A stretch of 64,000 nt of DNA. It comes from an uncultured Lachnospiraceae bacterium. Its GTDB lineage: Bacteria; Bacillota; Clostridia; Lachnospirales; Lachnospiraceae. The translations under genes were made by a program, and so were the position numbers. Every line of letters begins with the position of its first letter. The stretch's first letter is position 1. Below the pieces are notes generated by a model. That model saw only the letters and a program-made list of their open reading frames with translations, was not told the DNA's origin and ran no database searches. Shown here piece after piece: positions 36,687-44,566 of this stretch. The stretch lies in the NCBI GenBank assembly GCA_910579285.1, contig CAJTTT010000015.1, forward strand, positions 1 through 64,000, written 5' to 3'.

Positions 36687-37349
36687 TCACACATCCGTCT
36701 TTAACAGCCCTGCCTTGAGCAAATCAGTCAATTCCTCTACCGTTACACTTTCCCCTTTTTCCATACAATCCAGACAATAGGAAAACAGCCTGCCAAACAG
36801 CTCTTTTCTGTCGTTCTCCTCCACTTCCTGTTCCATGACTGCGGGCCGAATTTGACCCAATAAGTCAATTACGCTGCCGAGCTCTTCCGGCAGACTTCCC
36901 TCAAGTTCCCTTCTCACCCACGATGCCGCAAACGGGCTTTTCCCGTCTGTGGAAATCCCGATGGTGAGGGGGCCTTCCTTAATCAGCGCCGGAAAGAAAA
37001 ACGTGCATTTTTCCCTGTCATCCACCACGTTGACCGGTATCCGCCGCGCTTTGCAGCAATCCGCAATCTCTCCGTTCAACACGGTATCGTCTGTGGCCGC
37101 GATCACAAAATCCGCATGCTCCAGATCTTCCAGCCGAAACGCCCGCTCCTCAAACTGAAGAGAGGCCGCCGCACCTTCCTGCAGCAGCTTCCCCTGTGTT
37201 TTCACACACGCTTCTATATCCGGCGCAATCACCGTCAGATCCGGGCCGAAGGAGAGCAGCCTCTCCACTTTTCTGGCCGCCACATTTCCGCCGCCCACAA
37301 TCACGCCGCATTTTCCCTCCAGTTCCATAAAAAAAGGAAAATATCCCAT
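36687..37349 (-). CDS. precorrin-2 dehydrogenase / sirohydrochlorin ferrochelatase (CysG N-terminal/Met8 type)
   Basis: A 220-residue NAD-dependent enzyme that oxidises precorrin-2 to sirohydrochlorin and may also insert iron. Rossmann motif MELEGKCGVIVGGGNVAARKVERLL, then VIAATDDTVLNGEIADCC, VNVVDDREKCTFFFPALI and ISTDGKSPFAASWVRRELE typical of this family. Closes the route to siroheme, matching the fused reductase upstream. 14 bp after hemA. Confidence 0.92.
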   Translation of the reverse strand: MGYFPFFMELEGKCGVIVGGGNVAARKVERLLSFGPDLTVIAPDIEACVKTQGKLLQEGAAASLQFEERAFRLEDLEHADFVIAATDDTVLNGEIADCCKARRIPVNVVDDREKCTFFFPALIKEGPLTIGISTDGKSPFAASWVRRELEGSLPEELGSVIDLLGQIRPAVMEQEVEENDRKELFGRLFSYCLDCMEKGESVTVEELTDLLKAGLLKTDV

Positions 37350-37363
37350 GAAAATGCTCCCTC

Positions 37364-38497
37364 TTATATGACTGTAGCAGTCAACGCCTGTAAAACCCGC
37401 TCAAAGGAGCCGCTGTCCAACCCGTCCCGCAGCAGATACAGCAGCTTCTCCCCAGAGCAGCCGGCATACCGCTCTTTCCATTGCACATCAGCCTCGGTAA
37501 ACCGATGAAAGGCCAGCGTCTTACTGAGCTTTTCCAGTTCCTCCTCCAAAATCTCTTCCGCAACCGCAAAAGCCTGCTGTTTGCGCATGTTATTTTCCCT
37601 GGCCAGCCCTTTGACATCATCAAGGGCCACAAGACGGCAATGCGCCAGCTTCCCGATCTGGGCGTCCAGATCCGGCGGCATGGATATGTCAAGAAAGAGC
37701 CTTTCCTTCCAGGTCCGTATGGCCTCTTGCACCCGTCCCGCGGTCAGCGTATAGTGGGGACTTGCCGTTGCCGATATCACGGCATCCGCCTCTTCCAGGG
37801 CAGCATAGCGTTCCTGGTAGTCCACATGCGTCACCTGCCCGCCGCCGCTTTGGCAGATTCCGTTGTGCGACCGCACTGTGGCTATGATGCGGACATTTTT
37901 CTGACTTAACAGATTTTTCAATATAATGCTTCCCATCTGCCCGCTGCTGCCCATCAGGAGCACCGTCTTATGGGACAGCGGCATGCGCGCCACCTCACTG
38001 GCCGCCAGCGTTGCCACAGAGACCGCCGTTTTCGAGATCATCGTCTCCGTCTTCACCCGCTTGGCGCAGGCAAGGGCCGCCTGAAAAGCGCTGTTTAACT
38101 CAAACCCGGTATGCCCGGCCTCCTTGGCAGTCATGTAAGCGTCCCGCGTCTGACCGAGAATTTCATCCTCGCCGAGCACCATAGACTCCATACCGCAGAC
38201 CACACGGAACAGATGGCGCAGCGCCTTTCGTCCCTGATACCTTCTGACCAGATTCCGAATCTGCTCGCTCTCGCTCCCCGAAAAATCTGCGAGTATTTCC
38301 TCCAATCCGGGAAAACAGTTCTCCTCCCCCTGCACATAAATCTCCGTGCGGTTGCAGGTGGAGAGCAGTACACACTGCTCCACCCCTGCGGCCGCCCGGA
38401 CTTTTTTCAGAAAATCTCCCGCGGATTCTCCCGGAATATAAAACTTCTGCCGTTCCCCGGAAGCTGCCGTCTTATGACTGATACTGATACACTCCAT
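37364..38497 (-). CDS. hemA: glutamyl-tRNA reductase
   Basis: Reduces glutamyl-tRNA to glutamate-1-semialdehyde, first step of the C5 pathway. Catalytic Cys48 sits in LLSTCNRTEIYV; SMVLGEDEILGQTRDAY and the NADPH domain VLLMGSSGQMGSIILKNL are clear. 377 residues, shorter than the usual 410-430, mostly at the C-terminal dimerisation helix. Begins 5 bp after the fused reductase stop with a weak ribosome site, so it is probably translationally coupled. Confidence 0.95.
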   Translation of the reverse strand: MECISISHKTAASGERQKFYIPGESAGDFLKKVRAAAGVEQCVLLSTCNRTEIYVQGEENCFPGLEEILADFSGSESEQIRNLVRRYQGRKALRHLFRVVCGMESMVLGEDEILGQTRDAYMTAKEAGHTGFELNSAFQAALACAKRVKTETMISKTAVSVATLAASEVARMPLSHKTVLLMGSSGQMGSIILKNLLSQKNVRIIATVRSHNGICQSGGGQVTHVDYQERYAALEEADAVISATASPHYTLTAGRVQEAIRTWKERLFLDISMPPDLDAQIGKLAHCRLVALDDVKGLARENNMRKQQAFAVAEEILEEELEKLSKTLAFHRFTEADVQWKERYAGCSGEKLLYLLRDGLDSGSFERVLQALTATVI

Positions 38498-38502
38498 CTC
38501 TG

Positions 38503-41088
38503 TTAACAGGTGGCTCCGCCATGCAGATGCATCTTCGCCCCGATGATTTCTTCCTTTCTCGCAAGCAGGTCATCCGCCATAAGCTGCGCCTGCACGTTCT
38601 CAAATCCCAGCCTGCTTATCGTGTCCGCGAAACGCTCCCCTGTGCTGCCCTGTTCCCGGAACAGCAGGATCGCCTTTTCCAGAACGGAAAGCACTTCCTC
38701 CTCATCCAGGAATATCTTATTCAGCGCTAACCCGTGTGCCACTCTCTTGCCCCATCGTCCGCCGATATAGATGCGGTAGCCGTACGCGCTCTCCTCCGAT
38801 GCCTTAAACGGACATTTGCCCACACAGCGGCCGCAGTTATTGCACTTGTCAGGATCGATCACCAGCTTGCCGTCCACCACCTGGGAAGCCTCCACCGGGC
38901 ACGCCAGGGAAACCTGACAGATCCGGCATCCCTTACAATTCTCCAGATCAATCACAGGCACCCTCTGTCCCACGATGCCGAAGTCATTCAGATCCGGCTT
39001 CACACAGTTGTTCGGACAGCCGCCCACCGCAATCTTGAACTTATGCGGCAGTTTCACGGACGCGTAACCGTGGAAGAAACGCTCGTGTATCTTATCGGAT
39101 AACGCATAGGAATCCAACAGGCCATACTGGCACGTCGTTCCCTTGCACGCCACAACCGGGCGCACCTTGGATCCGGTTCCGCCGGTCTCTAGTCCCTCTT
39201 CCGCCAGAAATGCGCGCACATTCTCGATCTGGTCAAAAGGCACGCCCACAATTTCCATCGTCAGACGGGTTGTCATTGCCACATCGCCGCTTCCGTAACG
39301 CTCCGCCGCCTCCGCAATTTTCCTGTGCTCCGCCGCGGTTATTTTTCCGTTTCTCGTAATCACGCGGACGTTAAAATTGTCCGTTCCTTTATTGTGCAGA
39401 CAGCCAAGCGCCTTCACCCGGGTAATTTCTCCCGCTGGCACCGTCACCACACCGGGCTTGCGCTCCACCTTCACCACGTTGAAGAAGGAAGCGCCCTCCA
39501 GCACCTTTGTGTTCGTGTAACCGAAGCGTTTCAGTCTGTTCTGCAGAAGATATGCTCTCTTGCCCTTCGCGCAGACAAGCAGAAGCTTTTCATCCTTTGC
39601 AAGTCCGGGCACCTCGCCCTTTACCTTGAGCAGGTCCACATAGTCGGCGCCCGCAATCACAGGCCCCATCGGATTCACGTCGATGACACGGTACCCTTCG
39701 GCAGCCCCCGCCAGATATTCCGCGGGCGTAAAGCTGTCCATATCACCCGTTATTTTATTCAACAGCATATGAACCGCCTGCACAAAGGGATGGATCGCCG
39801 TGGAGAACGGAGGCGCATAGGCCAGATCCAGACAGGTCATCTGCTCTAACGTTGCTCCAAAGGTCACCGCCATCACACCGATATCCGTCACCTTATCCAC
39901 CGCACCCGGGCCAAGCACCTGCACGCCAAGCAGTTTGTGTGTCGCCGCGTCCGCTACCAGCTTGATCGCAAACCATGCGCTGCCGGGATAATAGTGGGCC
40001 TTGTCGTCCGTCACTGCCAGCACGCAGACGGGGTCATACCCTGCCGCCCTGGCCTGTTCCTCGGAAAGCCCGGTCCTGCCGCCCGAAAGCCCCGGCAGCT
40101 TCACAACGCCGGTTCCCAGCACGCCCGGATAAGCCACATCCCTGCCGCCAAGAGCAAGCGCCAGCGTCCGCCCTTCCATATTGGCGGAGGAACCCATCGG
40201 CGACCACTGTCTTTCCCCGGTGAGGCGGTTTTTCACCATGACACAGTCGCCCGCCGCGTAGACATCCGGCACATTGGTAGCCATCTGATCGTCCACCAAT
40301 ATGGTTCCTTTCATCATTTCAATCCCTGTATCCTGCAAAAATCCTGTGTTCGGACGGATGCCGATGGAGAGAACCACCACGTCCGCGGGCAGAAGGCCCT
40401 TGTCTGTCTGCACGCCTTCCGCTCTCCCGTCCCCGGTAACCCCTTCCAGCTTCGTGGCTGTCATCACCCGGATGCCCTTCTTTTCCAGATGGCGCACTGC
40501 ATAATCCGCCATCTCTCCGTCAAAGCCGGGCATAATCTGGGGCGCCATGTCGATCAAAGTCACCGACAGCCCTTTCTCCAAAAGATTCTCCGCCACTTCC
40601 AGACCGATGAAGCCGCCGCCCACTACCACGGCACGCTTCACATCACCGCCCGCTATGTAATCTCTCGTCTCGATGGCGTCATCGGGCGTGCGCATCACGA
40701 AGACACCCTGCAGATTTAAGCCGGGAAGCGGCGGAACCACAGGGGATGCCCCCACCGCCATGATACAGGCGTCATACGCATAGGTTTCCTCCACACCCGT
40801 GCGGAGATTTTTCGCTGTCGCTTTCTTTCCGGCAGTGTCGAGCTCCACCACCTCGCGCTGCGGATAAACTACGGCGCCGGTGAGCGAACTGTATTTCTCC
40901 GGCGTATTTACAATCAACTGCTCTTTCTCCGGGATTGCTCCGCCCACATAATAAGGAAGCCCGCATCCCGCGTAGGAAATGTCCTTTCCCTTGGTGACAA
41001 TGGTCACCTCCGCTTCCGGGTTTACTCTCTTAAATTTAGCAGCGGCTTTCGTTCCCGCCGCAACACCGCCGATTACCAGTAGCTTCAT
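38503..41088 (-). CDS. fusion protein: CoA-disulfide reductase, rhodanese, siroheme sulfite/nitrite-reductase-like, 2x[4Fe-4S] ferredoxin
   Basis: 861 residues in four modules. (1) Residues 1-450: FAD/NAD disulfide reductase, FAD motif LLVIGGVAAGTKAA, redox Cys42 (YAGCGLPYYVGG), NAD motif AVVVGGGFIGLEVAENL. (2) About 455-545: rhodanese-like domain with Cys506 (LLLVCAKGKRA). (3) About 550-705: siroheme/[4Fe-4S] reductase module, Cys648-x4-Cys653 (ACKGTTCQYG) and Cys691-x3-Cys695 (GGCPNNC). (4) About 710-770: two ferredoxin clusters, Cys718, 721, 724, 730 (CxxCxxCx5CP, two residues longer than canonical) and Cys749, 752, 755, 759. The ATG at 41088 has GGAGGAGG. It begins an operon for siroheme. 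Likely couples NAD(P)H and thiol or persulfide chemistry to sulfite reduction; the exact reaction is inferred. Confidence 0.88.
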   Translation of the reverse strand: MKLLVIGGVAAGTKAAAKFKRVNPEAEVTIVTKGKDISYAGCGLPYYVGGAIPEKEQLIVNTPEKYSSLTGAVVYPQREVVELDTAGKKATAKNLRTGVEETYAYDACIMAVGASPVVPPLPGLNLQGVFVMRTPDDAIETRDYIAGGDVKRAVVVGGGFIGLEVAENLLEKGLSVTLIDMAPQIMPGFDGEMADYAVRHLEKKGIRVMTATKLEGVTGDGRAEGVQTDKGLLPADVVVLSIGIRPNTGFLQDTGIEMMKGTILVDDQMATNVPDVYAAGDCVMVKNRLTGERQWSPMGSSANMEGRTLALALGGRDVAYPGVLGTGVVKLPGLSGGRTGLSEEQARAAGYDPVCVLAVTDDKAHYYPGSAWFAIKLVADAATHKLLGVQVLGPGAVDKVTDIGVMAVTFGATLEQMTCLDLAYAPPFSTAIHPFVQAVHMLLNKITGDMDSFTPAEYLAGAAEGYRVIDVNPMGPVIAGADYVDLLKVKGEVPGLAKDEKLLLVCAKGKRAYLLQNRLKRFGYTNTKVLEGASFFNVVKVERKPGVVTVPAGEITRVKALGCLHNKGTDNFNVRVITRNGKITAAEHRKIAEAAERYGSGDVAMTTRLTMEIVGVPFDQIENVRAFLAEEGLETGGTGSKVRPVVACKGTTCQYGLLDSYALSDKIHERFFHGYASVKLPHKFKIAVGGCPNNCVKPDLNDFGIVGQRVPVIDLENCKGCRICQVSLACPVEASQVVDGKLVIDPDKCNNCGRCVGKCPFKASEESAYGYRIYIGGRWGKRVAHGLALNKIFLDEEEVLSVLEKAILLFREQGSTGERFADTISRLGFENVQAQLMADDLLARKEEIIGAKMHLHGGATC

Positions 41089-41149
41089 CGTATACCTCCT
41101 CCGTGATACCACCTGCTGCTTTCTCTATTAAAACTCCACATAAAAGATA

Positions 41150-41216
41150 TGCCAGACTCATGTTGCTATTATACCTCAGCAGGATTTTCATAGCAAACAA
41201 AACTTTGAGTCTGGCA
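41150..41216 (-). promoter_or_regulatory. promoter of the siroheme/reductase operon bracketed by an 11-bp inverted repeat
   Basis: Minus strand TTGCTA, 17-bp spacer, TATAAT (41196 to 41168). Perfect inverted repeat arms TGCCAGACTCA at 41150-41160 and TGAGTCTGGCA at 41206-41216 lie at about +1 to +11 and about -45 to -55. An operator pair for an unknown regulator is likely. Confidence 0.75.
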
Positions 41217-41269
41217 GAATAATTTGTGTATGGATGGCGGAATACATGCTTCCTTTATACTGCGCTTTT

Positions 41270-42286
41270 TCAGACGATTCCATCCGCCACAGCCCGAAAA
41301 AATTCCACATGCTTAAGCTCATACCCTTTTTCCATGAAATTCGGGTCCGCGCTCGTCTTTACAATAATGATCTGTTTTACAGGGTTTACATAAATCCACT
41401 GTCCATAGACGCCGATTGCCATAAATTCGCCTTCCTCCCCTTCCGGCACCCACCACTGGTATCCGTATCCGATTGCGTTGTACGCGTCATGGTTTGCGCC
41501 CGGTTTTGAGTATTCCGCGCTGACATCCATGCTGTCCCGCACCCAGCTTTCACTGAGAATCTGCTCTCCGTTATAGATGCCCCCATTCAAATACAGCCTG
41601 GCAAACCGCGCATAGTCCCTGAGGGAAACGCTTAAGCCCCCCATTGCAAGCTCCGTCCCGTTGCTCAACGTCCAATACGCATCGTGGGCAGCGCCAATTT
41701 TTTTCCAGAGCTTTTCCTCCATATATTCCGCCAGGCTGTATCCCGTTGCGTTTGTGATAACCTTCCCAAGAATCTCTGTGTTGATGCTCAGATACCGCCG
41801 GTAGGTGTACGGCTCCTCCTGCATGCCGTATTTTGCAATGACTTTCATGGCCGGGCTTCCCATCAGCGTCCGCATGGAAAAGCCGCTCATATCCGTATCT
41901 TCGTTAAAGTCGATCCCGGAAGCCATCTGTAAACAGGCCTTAATCGGAATGTCCTCCAGCTTTGTATTCTTAAATTCCGGGATATATTTCCCAAGCGGAT
42001 CCTCCAGAAAGGCGCCTACAGGATACCGCGTATTTTCAAAAACAAATTCTTCTGTCAATGCAGCATTGTCTTCCTGCAAGAACTGAAACGTGTTTTCTCC
42101 CCGGCTGATTTTTTTCGTTGGCTGGATTTCCGGCGTATGCTGGAATGTGTGCGCCAGATTTTCGTCCTTAAAACTGTTCAGAGAAACATGGAGCGTCTTT
42201 ATTTTCTCCCCAAAGCAGGCCCATATGATCCCTGCCAAAACAACAATACTGCCGGCCGTAACCCAAATCCATCTCATTTTTTTCAT
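41270..42286 (-). CDS. beta-lactamase-fold serine hydrolase lacking its catalytic SxxK segment
   Basis: A 338-residue membrane-anchored protein of the penicillin-binding-protein-like hydrolase family. N-terminal anchor about 5-25 (MRWIWVTAGSIVVLAGIIWACF). The C-terminal part is well preserved (LQMASGIDFNED, RYLSINTEILGKVITNATGYSL, AMGGLSVSLRDYARFARLYLNGG). The region that should hold the nucleophile Ser-x-x-Lys is absent: TEEFVFENTRYPVG jumps directly to AFLEDPLGKYIPEF, about 70 residues short. Probably an inactive remnant or pseudoenzyme. I start at 42286 with AAAGGAGAG upstream. Confidence 0.8.
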   Translation of the reverse strand: MKKMRWIWVTAGSIVVLAGIIWACFGEKIKTLHVSLNSFKDENLAHTFQHTPEIQPTKKISRGENTFQFLQEDNAALTEEFVFENTRYPVGAFLEDPLGKYIPEFKNTKLEDIPIKACLQMASGIDFNEDTDMSGFSMRTLMGSPAMKVIAKYGMQEEPYTYRRYLSINTEILGKVITNATGYSLAEYMEEKLWKKIGAAHDAYWTLSNGTELAMGGLSVSLRDYARFARLYLNGGIYNGEQILSESWVRDSMDVSAEYSKPGANHDAYNAIGYGYQWWVPEGEEGEFMAIGVYGQWIYVNPVKQIIIVKTSADPNFMEKGYELKHVEFFRAVADGIV

Positions 42287-42325
42287 AGCATTCTCTCCTT
42301 TGCTTTTTTCTAATTCCATCATAAT

Positions 42326-42352
42326 CCGTACAGTAACTGTACGGTCAAGAGC
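42326..42352 (-). promoter_or_regulatory. MerR-type promoter with 19-bp palindromic operator
   Basis: The perfect palindrome CCGTACAGTAACTGTACGG occupies 42326-42344. Minus strand TTGACC lies at its upstream edge and TATGAT just downstream, giving a 19-bp spacer filled by the palindrome, the hallmark of MerR-family activated promoters. It drives the serine hydrolase gene. No merR gene is in the window. Confidence 0.65.
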
Positions 42353-42397
42353 TTTCTTCAGAAATCTTTCATCCGTACAAATGCCCGCAAAAACAAA

Positions 42398-42426
42398 TTG
42401 AGATATGCCTGCATATTGTTTATAAT
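42398..42426 (+). promoter_or_regulatory. promoter of the cytidylate kinase-like gene
   Basis: TTGAGA (42398-42403), 17-bp spacer, TATAAT (42421-42426). Confidence 0.75.
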
Positions 42427-42477
42427 AATAAATAAGAAGAAAAAACACAGACAACATGGAGAAAGGGGGACGCATCT

Positions 42478-43077
42478 ATGTATCATATCATTACAATCGA
42501 ACGGCGTTATGCCAGCGGGGGACACGAGATCGGAAAAAAACTGGCGGAAGCGCTGGGCTATAAACTGTATGACCGCAATATCCTGCTGGAAGCGGCGCAG
42601 AAACTCGACATACCTTTTTACAAGATAGAGGCGCTTGAGGAGAGCAGTTCCGGCAATGTCCTTTTAAACCTTTCCAAGACACCCCTGGGCGGAACTTCTG
42701 GAAACAGGAACCTGCCTCTGGCGGATCAGCTTTTTCTGGAGGAAAAGCGCATCATCGAAAAAGCCGCCGAGGAGGGAAACTGTGTGATTGTGGGAAGGGC
42801 CTCCGGCTACATCTTAAGGGAGCGGGAAGACTGCCTGAAAGTATTTATCTATGCCGACCACGAAAAGAGAATCCAGCGCGCCATCGAGCGGGAGGGCATC
42901 AAAAAGGAGGAGGCCGAGAACGCCCTGAAAAAGAACGACAAGAGAAGAAAGAATTTTTACAATGCGCTCACCACGCACGAGTGGGGTGATCCGAAATGCC
43001 ATGATCTTTACATGAACGCCGGAAATCTGGGGATTGATCTCTGCGTCAGGATTTTGATGGAGGCAGCGAGGGGATAG
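42478..43077 (+). CDS. cytidylate kinase-like family protein
   Basis: A 199-residue P-loop kinase-like protein of the cytidylate kinase-like family common in Lachnospiraceae. The N-terminal nucleotide loop reads ITIERRYASGGHEIGKKLAEALG, followed by YDRNILLEAAQ, NCVIVGRASGYIL and a lid-like helix (RIQRAIEREGIKKEEAENALKKNDKRRKNFY). It is not the essential Cmk, which has a different layout. Own promoter and terminator. Substrate unproven. Confidence 0.88.
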   Translation: MYHIITIERRYASGGHEIGKKLAEALGYKLYDRNILLEAAQKLDIPFYKIEALEESSSGNVLLNLSKTPLGGTSGNRNLPLADQLFLEEKRIIEKAAEEGNCVIVGRASGYILREREDCLKVFIYADHEKRIQRAIEREGIKKEEAENALKKNDKRRKNFYNALTTHEWGDPKCHDLYMNAGNLGIDLCVRILMEAARG

Positions 43078-43097
43078 CCTGAAAAGATACATGAGAA

Positions 43098-43145
43098 ACG
43101 CAGATTGACCCAATGGTGTCAATCTGCGTCTTTCTGTTTTTCCCT
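43098..43145 (+). terminator. terminator of the cytidylate kinase-like gene
   Basis: A 12-bp perfect stem ACGCAGATTGAC/GTCAATCTGCGT with an 8-nt loop and a T-rich tail. Confidence 0.9.
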
Positions 43146-43174
43146 GTCTGCCCTGCCTGTCAGCACTTGGAACT

Positions 43175-43594
43175 TTAACTGTTCCTGCGTATCTGAATGA
43201 GACGAAGCAGATCGTCGTAAAGGCCGTCCTGATCCTCCAGGTCAATCATCAGCCACCTCTGTCCATTTCCCTCCTGTGTCTGATGATAGACTTGCTGCAG
43301 CTGCGCCGTACAATCAGAAAGCATTTCTTCCACGGCCGCCTTTTCCTTTTTGCCGACCACCACCAAAACGGTAAAATACCCCTCCCTTGGATAAACCGTG
43401 CACAACGATTTTCCGGCCTTTTTAAACTTAACGTTCCAGCCCCTTTCCCAGCTGCAGGAGCTGTACTCTATTGTTTCATAACAGTGATAGGTGTTCCTAA
43501 TTTCCGCACAAAACTGTGTAAACAGAGGATTTCTGACAAATCCGTCTATTTCCTCTATGGCAGGGCATATATTTTTATCCTGTAAGTCGATCAT
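43175..43594 (-). CDS. DUF3788 family protein
   Basis: A soluble 139-residue protein I match from memory to DUF3788 (small, often single-gene). Recognisable stretches: IDGFVRNPLFTQFCAEI, SSCSWERGWNVKFKKAGKSLCTVYPREGYFTVLVVVGKKE. I start at 43594 where GGAGG sits 6 nt upstream; the frame continues 40 codons upstream without a signal and would run into the XRE gene. Function unknown. Confidence 0.75.
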   Translation of the reverse strand: MIDLQDKNICPAIEEIDGFVRNPLFTQFCAEIRNTYHCYETIEYSSCSWERGWNVKFKKAGKSLCTVYPREGYFTVLVVVGKKEKAAVEEMLSDCTAQLQQVYHQTQEGNGQRWLMIDLEDQDGLYDDLLRLIQIRRNS

Positions 43595-43691
43595 ACGAAT
43601 CCTCCACATTCTGAATGGCTTTTGCGGCACAAGCTGTGCATTCCCCTGTTTTTTCAACATGAATCTGACTCCCCAGCCTTTTATTGTCCAC

Positions 43692-43898
43692 TTAAAAATA
43701 AAATAATTCTTCAAACTTTTTATCTAACGCAATACATAAAACCAACGCTAATTTAGCTGTGGGATTAAACTGTCCTGTTTCTATGGAACTGATTGTATTG
43801 CGGGATACACCAACCAGTTCCGCCAGTTGGTTTTGGGATAATTTCCGTTCTGTCCGCGCTTCCCTAAGACGGTTTTTTAATATAAGTTTATCGTCCAA
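43692..43898 (-). CDS. XRE-family helix-turn-helix regulator
   Basis: A 68-residue repressor-type protein that is nearly all HTH (NRLREARTERKLSQNQLAELVGVSRNTISSIETGQ). TTG start with AAGGCGGTG upstream. It follows a DUF6442-like membrane protein by 12 bp, and probably controls the paired palindromes at 44268-44320. Confidence 0.93.
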   Translation of the reverse strand: MDDKLILKNRLREARTERKLSQNQLAELVGVSRNTISSIETGQFNPTAKLALVLCIALDKKFEELFYF

Positions 43899-43910
43899 AT
43901 CATCACCGCC

Positions 43911-44246
43911 TTACAACATCCCAGAGGATGCAAGCAGCTGATAGACATGATATCCCGACATCGCAGATACCATTATGGTATAGATGATTGCCATGACAAG
44001 TTCATGTTTCTTGCGAAGTCTCATGTATTTCATCCAGAATGTCACCATTTCTGGCGTAAAAGAAAGCGCCCACAGCCCCCAATGTATGCCGCCGCCCAGA
44101 AGCATCTGTACCATAGTAAAGGCACCCACAAGAGCAATCATGGCAATGGTCGCTTTTGCACTTGCCTGTTTTAAAATCTCAAGTTCATAGATGTCCTTAT
44201 TTCTATTTTCCGCTCTGCTTCTTTCCAAAATTTCTTCTCTGTTCAC
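43911..44246 (-). CDS. DUF6442-like small membrane protein
   Basis: About 111 residues starting at GTG (44246) with GGGGG 7 nt upstream. A charged N-terminus VNREEILERSRAENRNKDIYELE, then three hydrophobic segments (about 30-50, 55-70 and 85-105). The opening motif resembles DUF6442 proteins that commonly pair with an XRE regulator in Firmicutes. Function unknown; possibly an integral-membrane partner of the regulator. Confidence 0.75.
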   Translation of the reverse strand: MNREEILERSRAENRNKDIYELEILKQASAKATIAMIALVGAFTMVQMLLGGGIHWGLWALSFTPEMVTFWMKYMRLRKKHELVMAIIYTIMVSAMSGYHVYQLLASSGML

Positions 44247-44267
44247 AGAAAAACCCCCAGTCCATAT

Positions 44268-44321
44268 TGCCAAGTTTTCTTGTCACATCCTCATTATAGT
44301 ACTGCCAAGTTTTCTTGTCAA
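44268..44321 (-). promoter_or_regulatory. consensus promoter with duplicated operator for the DUF6442-XRE operon
   Basis: Minus strand TTGACA (44321-44316), 17-bp spacer, TATAAT (44298-44293). The 18-bp sequence TGCCAAGTTTTCTTGTCA occurs exactly twice (44268-44285 and 44303-44320), 35 bp apart. Each copy is itself a near-palindrome (TGnCAAG-4-CTTGnCA). One copy overlaps the -35, the other covers the start site. Confidence 0.85.
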
Positions 44322-44371
44322 TATTTCTGCAGAGTTTTGTAAAGAAAACAACGCACTGACCTTATTCTATT

Positions 44372-44566
44372 TCAAAACAAATCGCTGTGTGTTCCTGTTC
44401 TTGTCAGATATAATACCAATTCTCCCTTATTAATTTCATAAATCCACAACCCATCTGGTGTAATATGACATTCTCTACATCCAATATAATCTCCACTGAG
44501 AGAATGGTCTTTATTCTTCTCTGACAGCTGTTCTCCTCTTGCCAGTTTTTGAATAATTTCTTCCAT
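44372..44566 (-). pseudogene. truncated YafQ/RelE-type toxin
   Basis: 64 residues match the C-terminal two-thirds of a type II mRNA-interferase toxin of the YafQ family (KDHSLSGDYIGCRECHI, YEINKGELVLYLTRTGTHSDLF). About 27 N-terminal residues are missing: in this frame a TGA lies one codon before the ATG. The ATG falls inside the antitoxin reading frame. Catalytic C-terminal residues remain, but without the first strand and helix the fold is probably lost. Confidence 0.8.

Noticed and set aside
39937..40719. 260-codon + strand frame inside the fused reductase
   Set aside because: Antisense to a fully supported gene, with His/Arg-rich shadow composition.
42287..42475. 63-codon N-terminal extension of the serine hydrolase
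   Set aside because: It would translate the promoter and operator; the ATG at 42286 has a strong ribosome site.
43595..43714. N-terminal extension of DUF3788
   Set aside because: It would overlap the XRE gene end and has no ribosome site; the ATG at 43594 has GGAGG.
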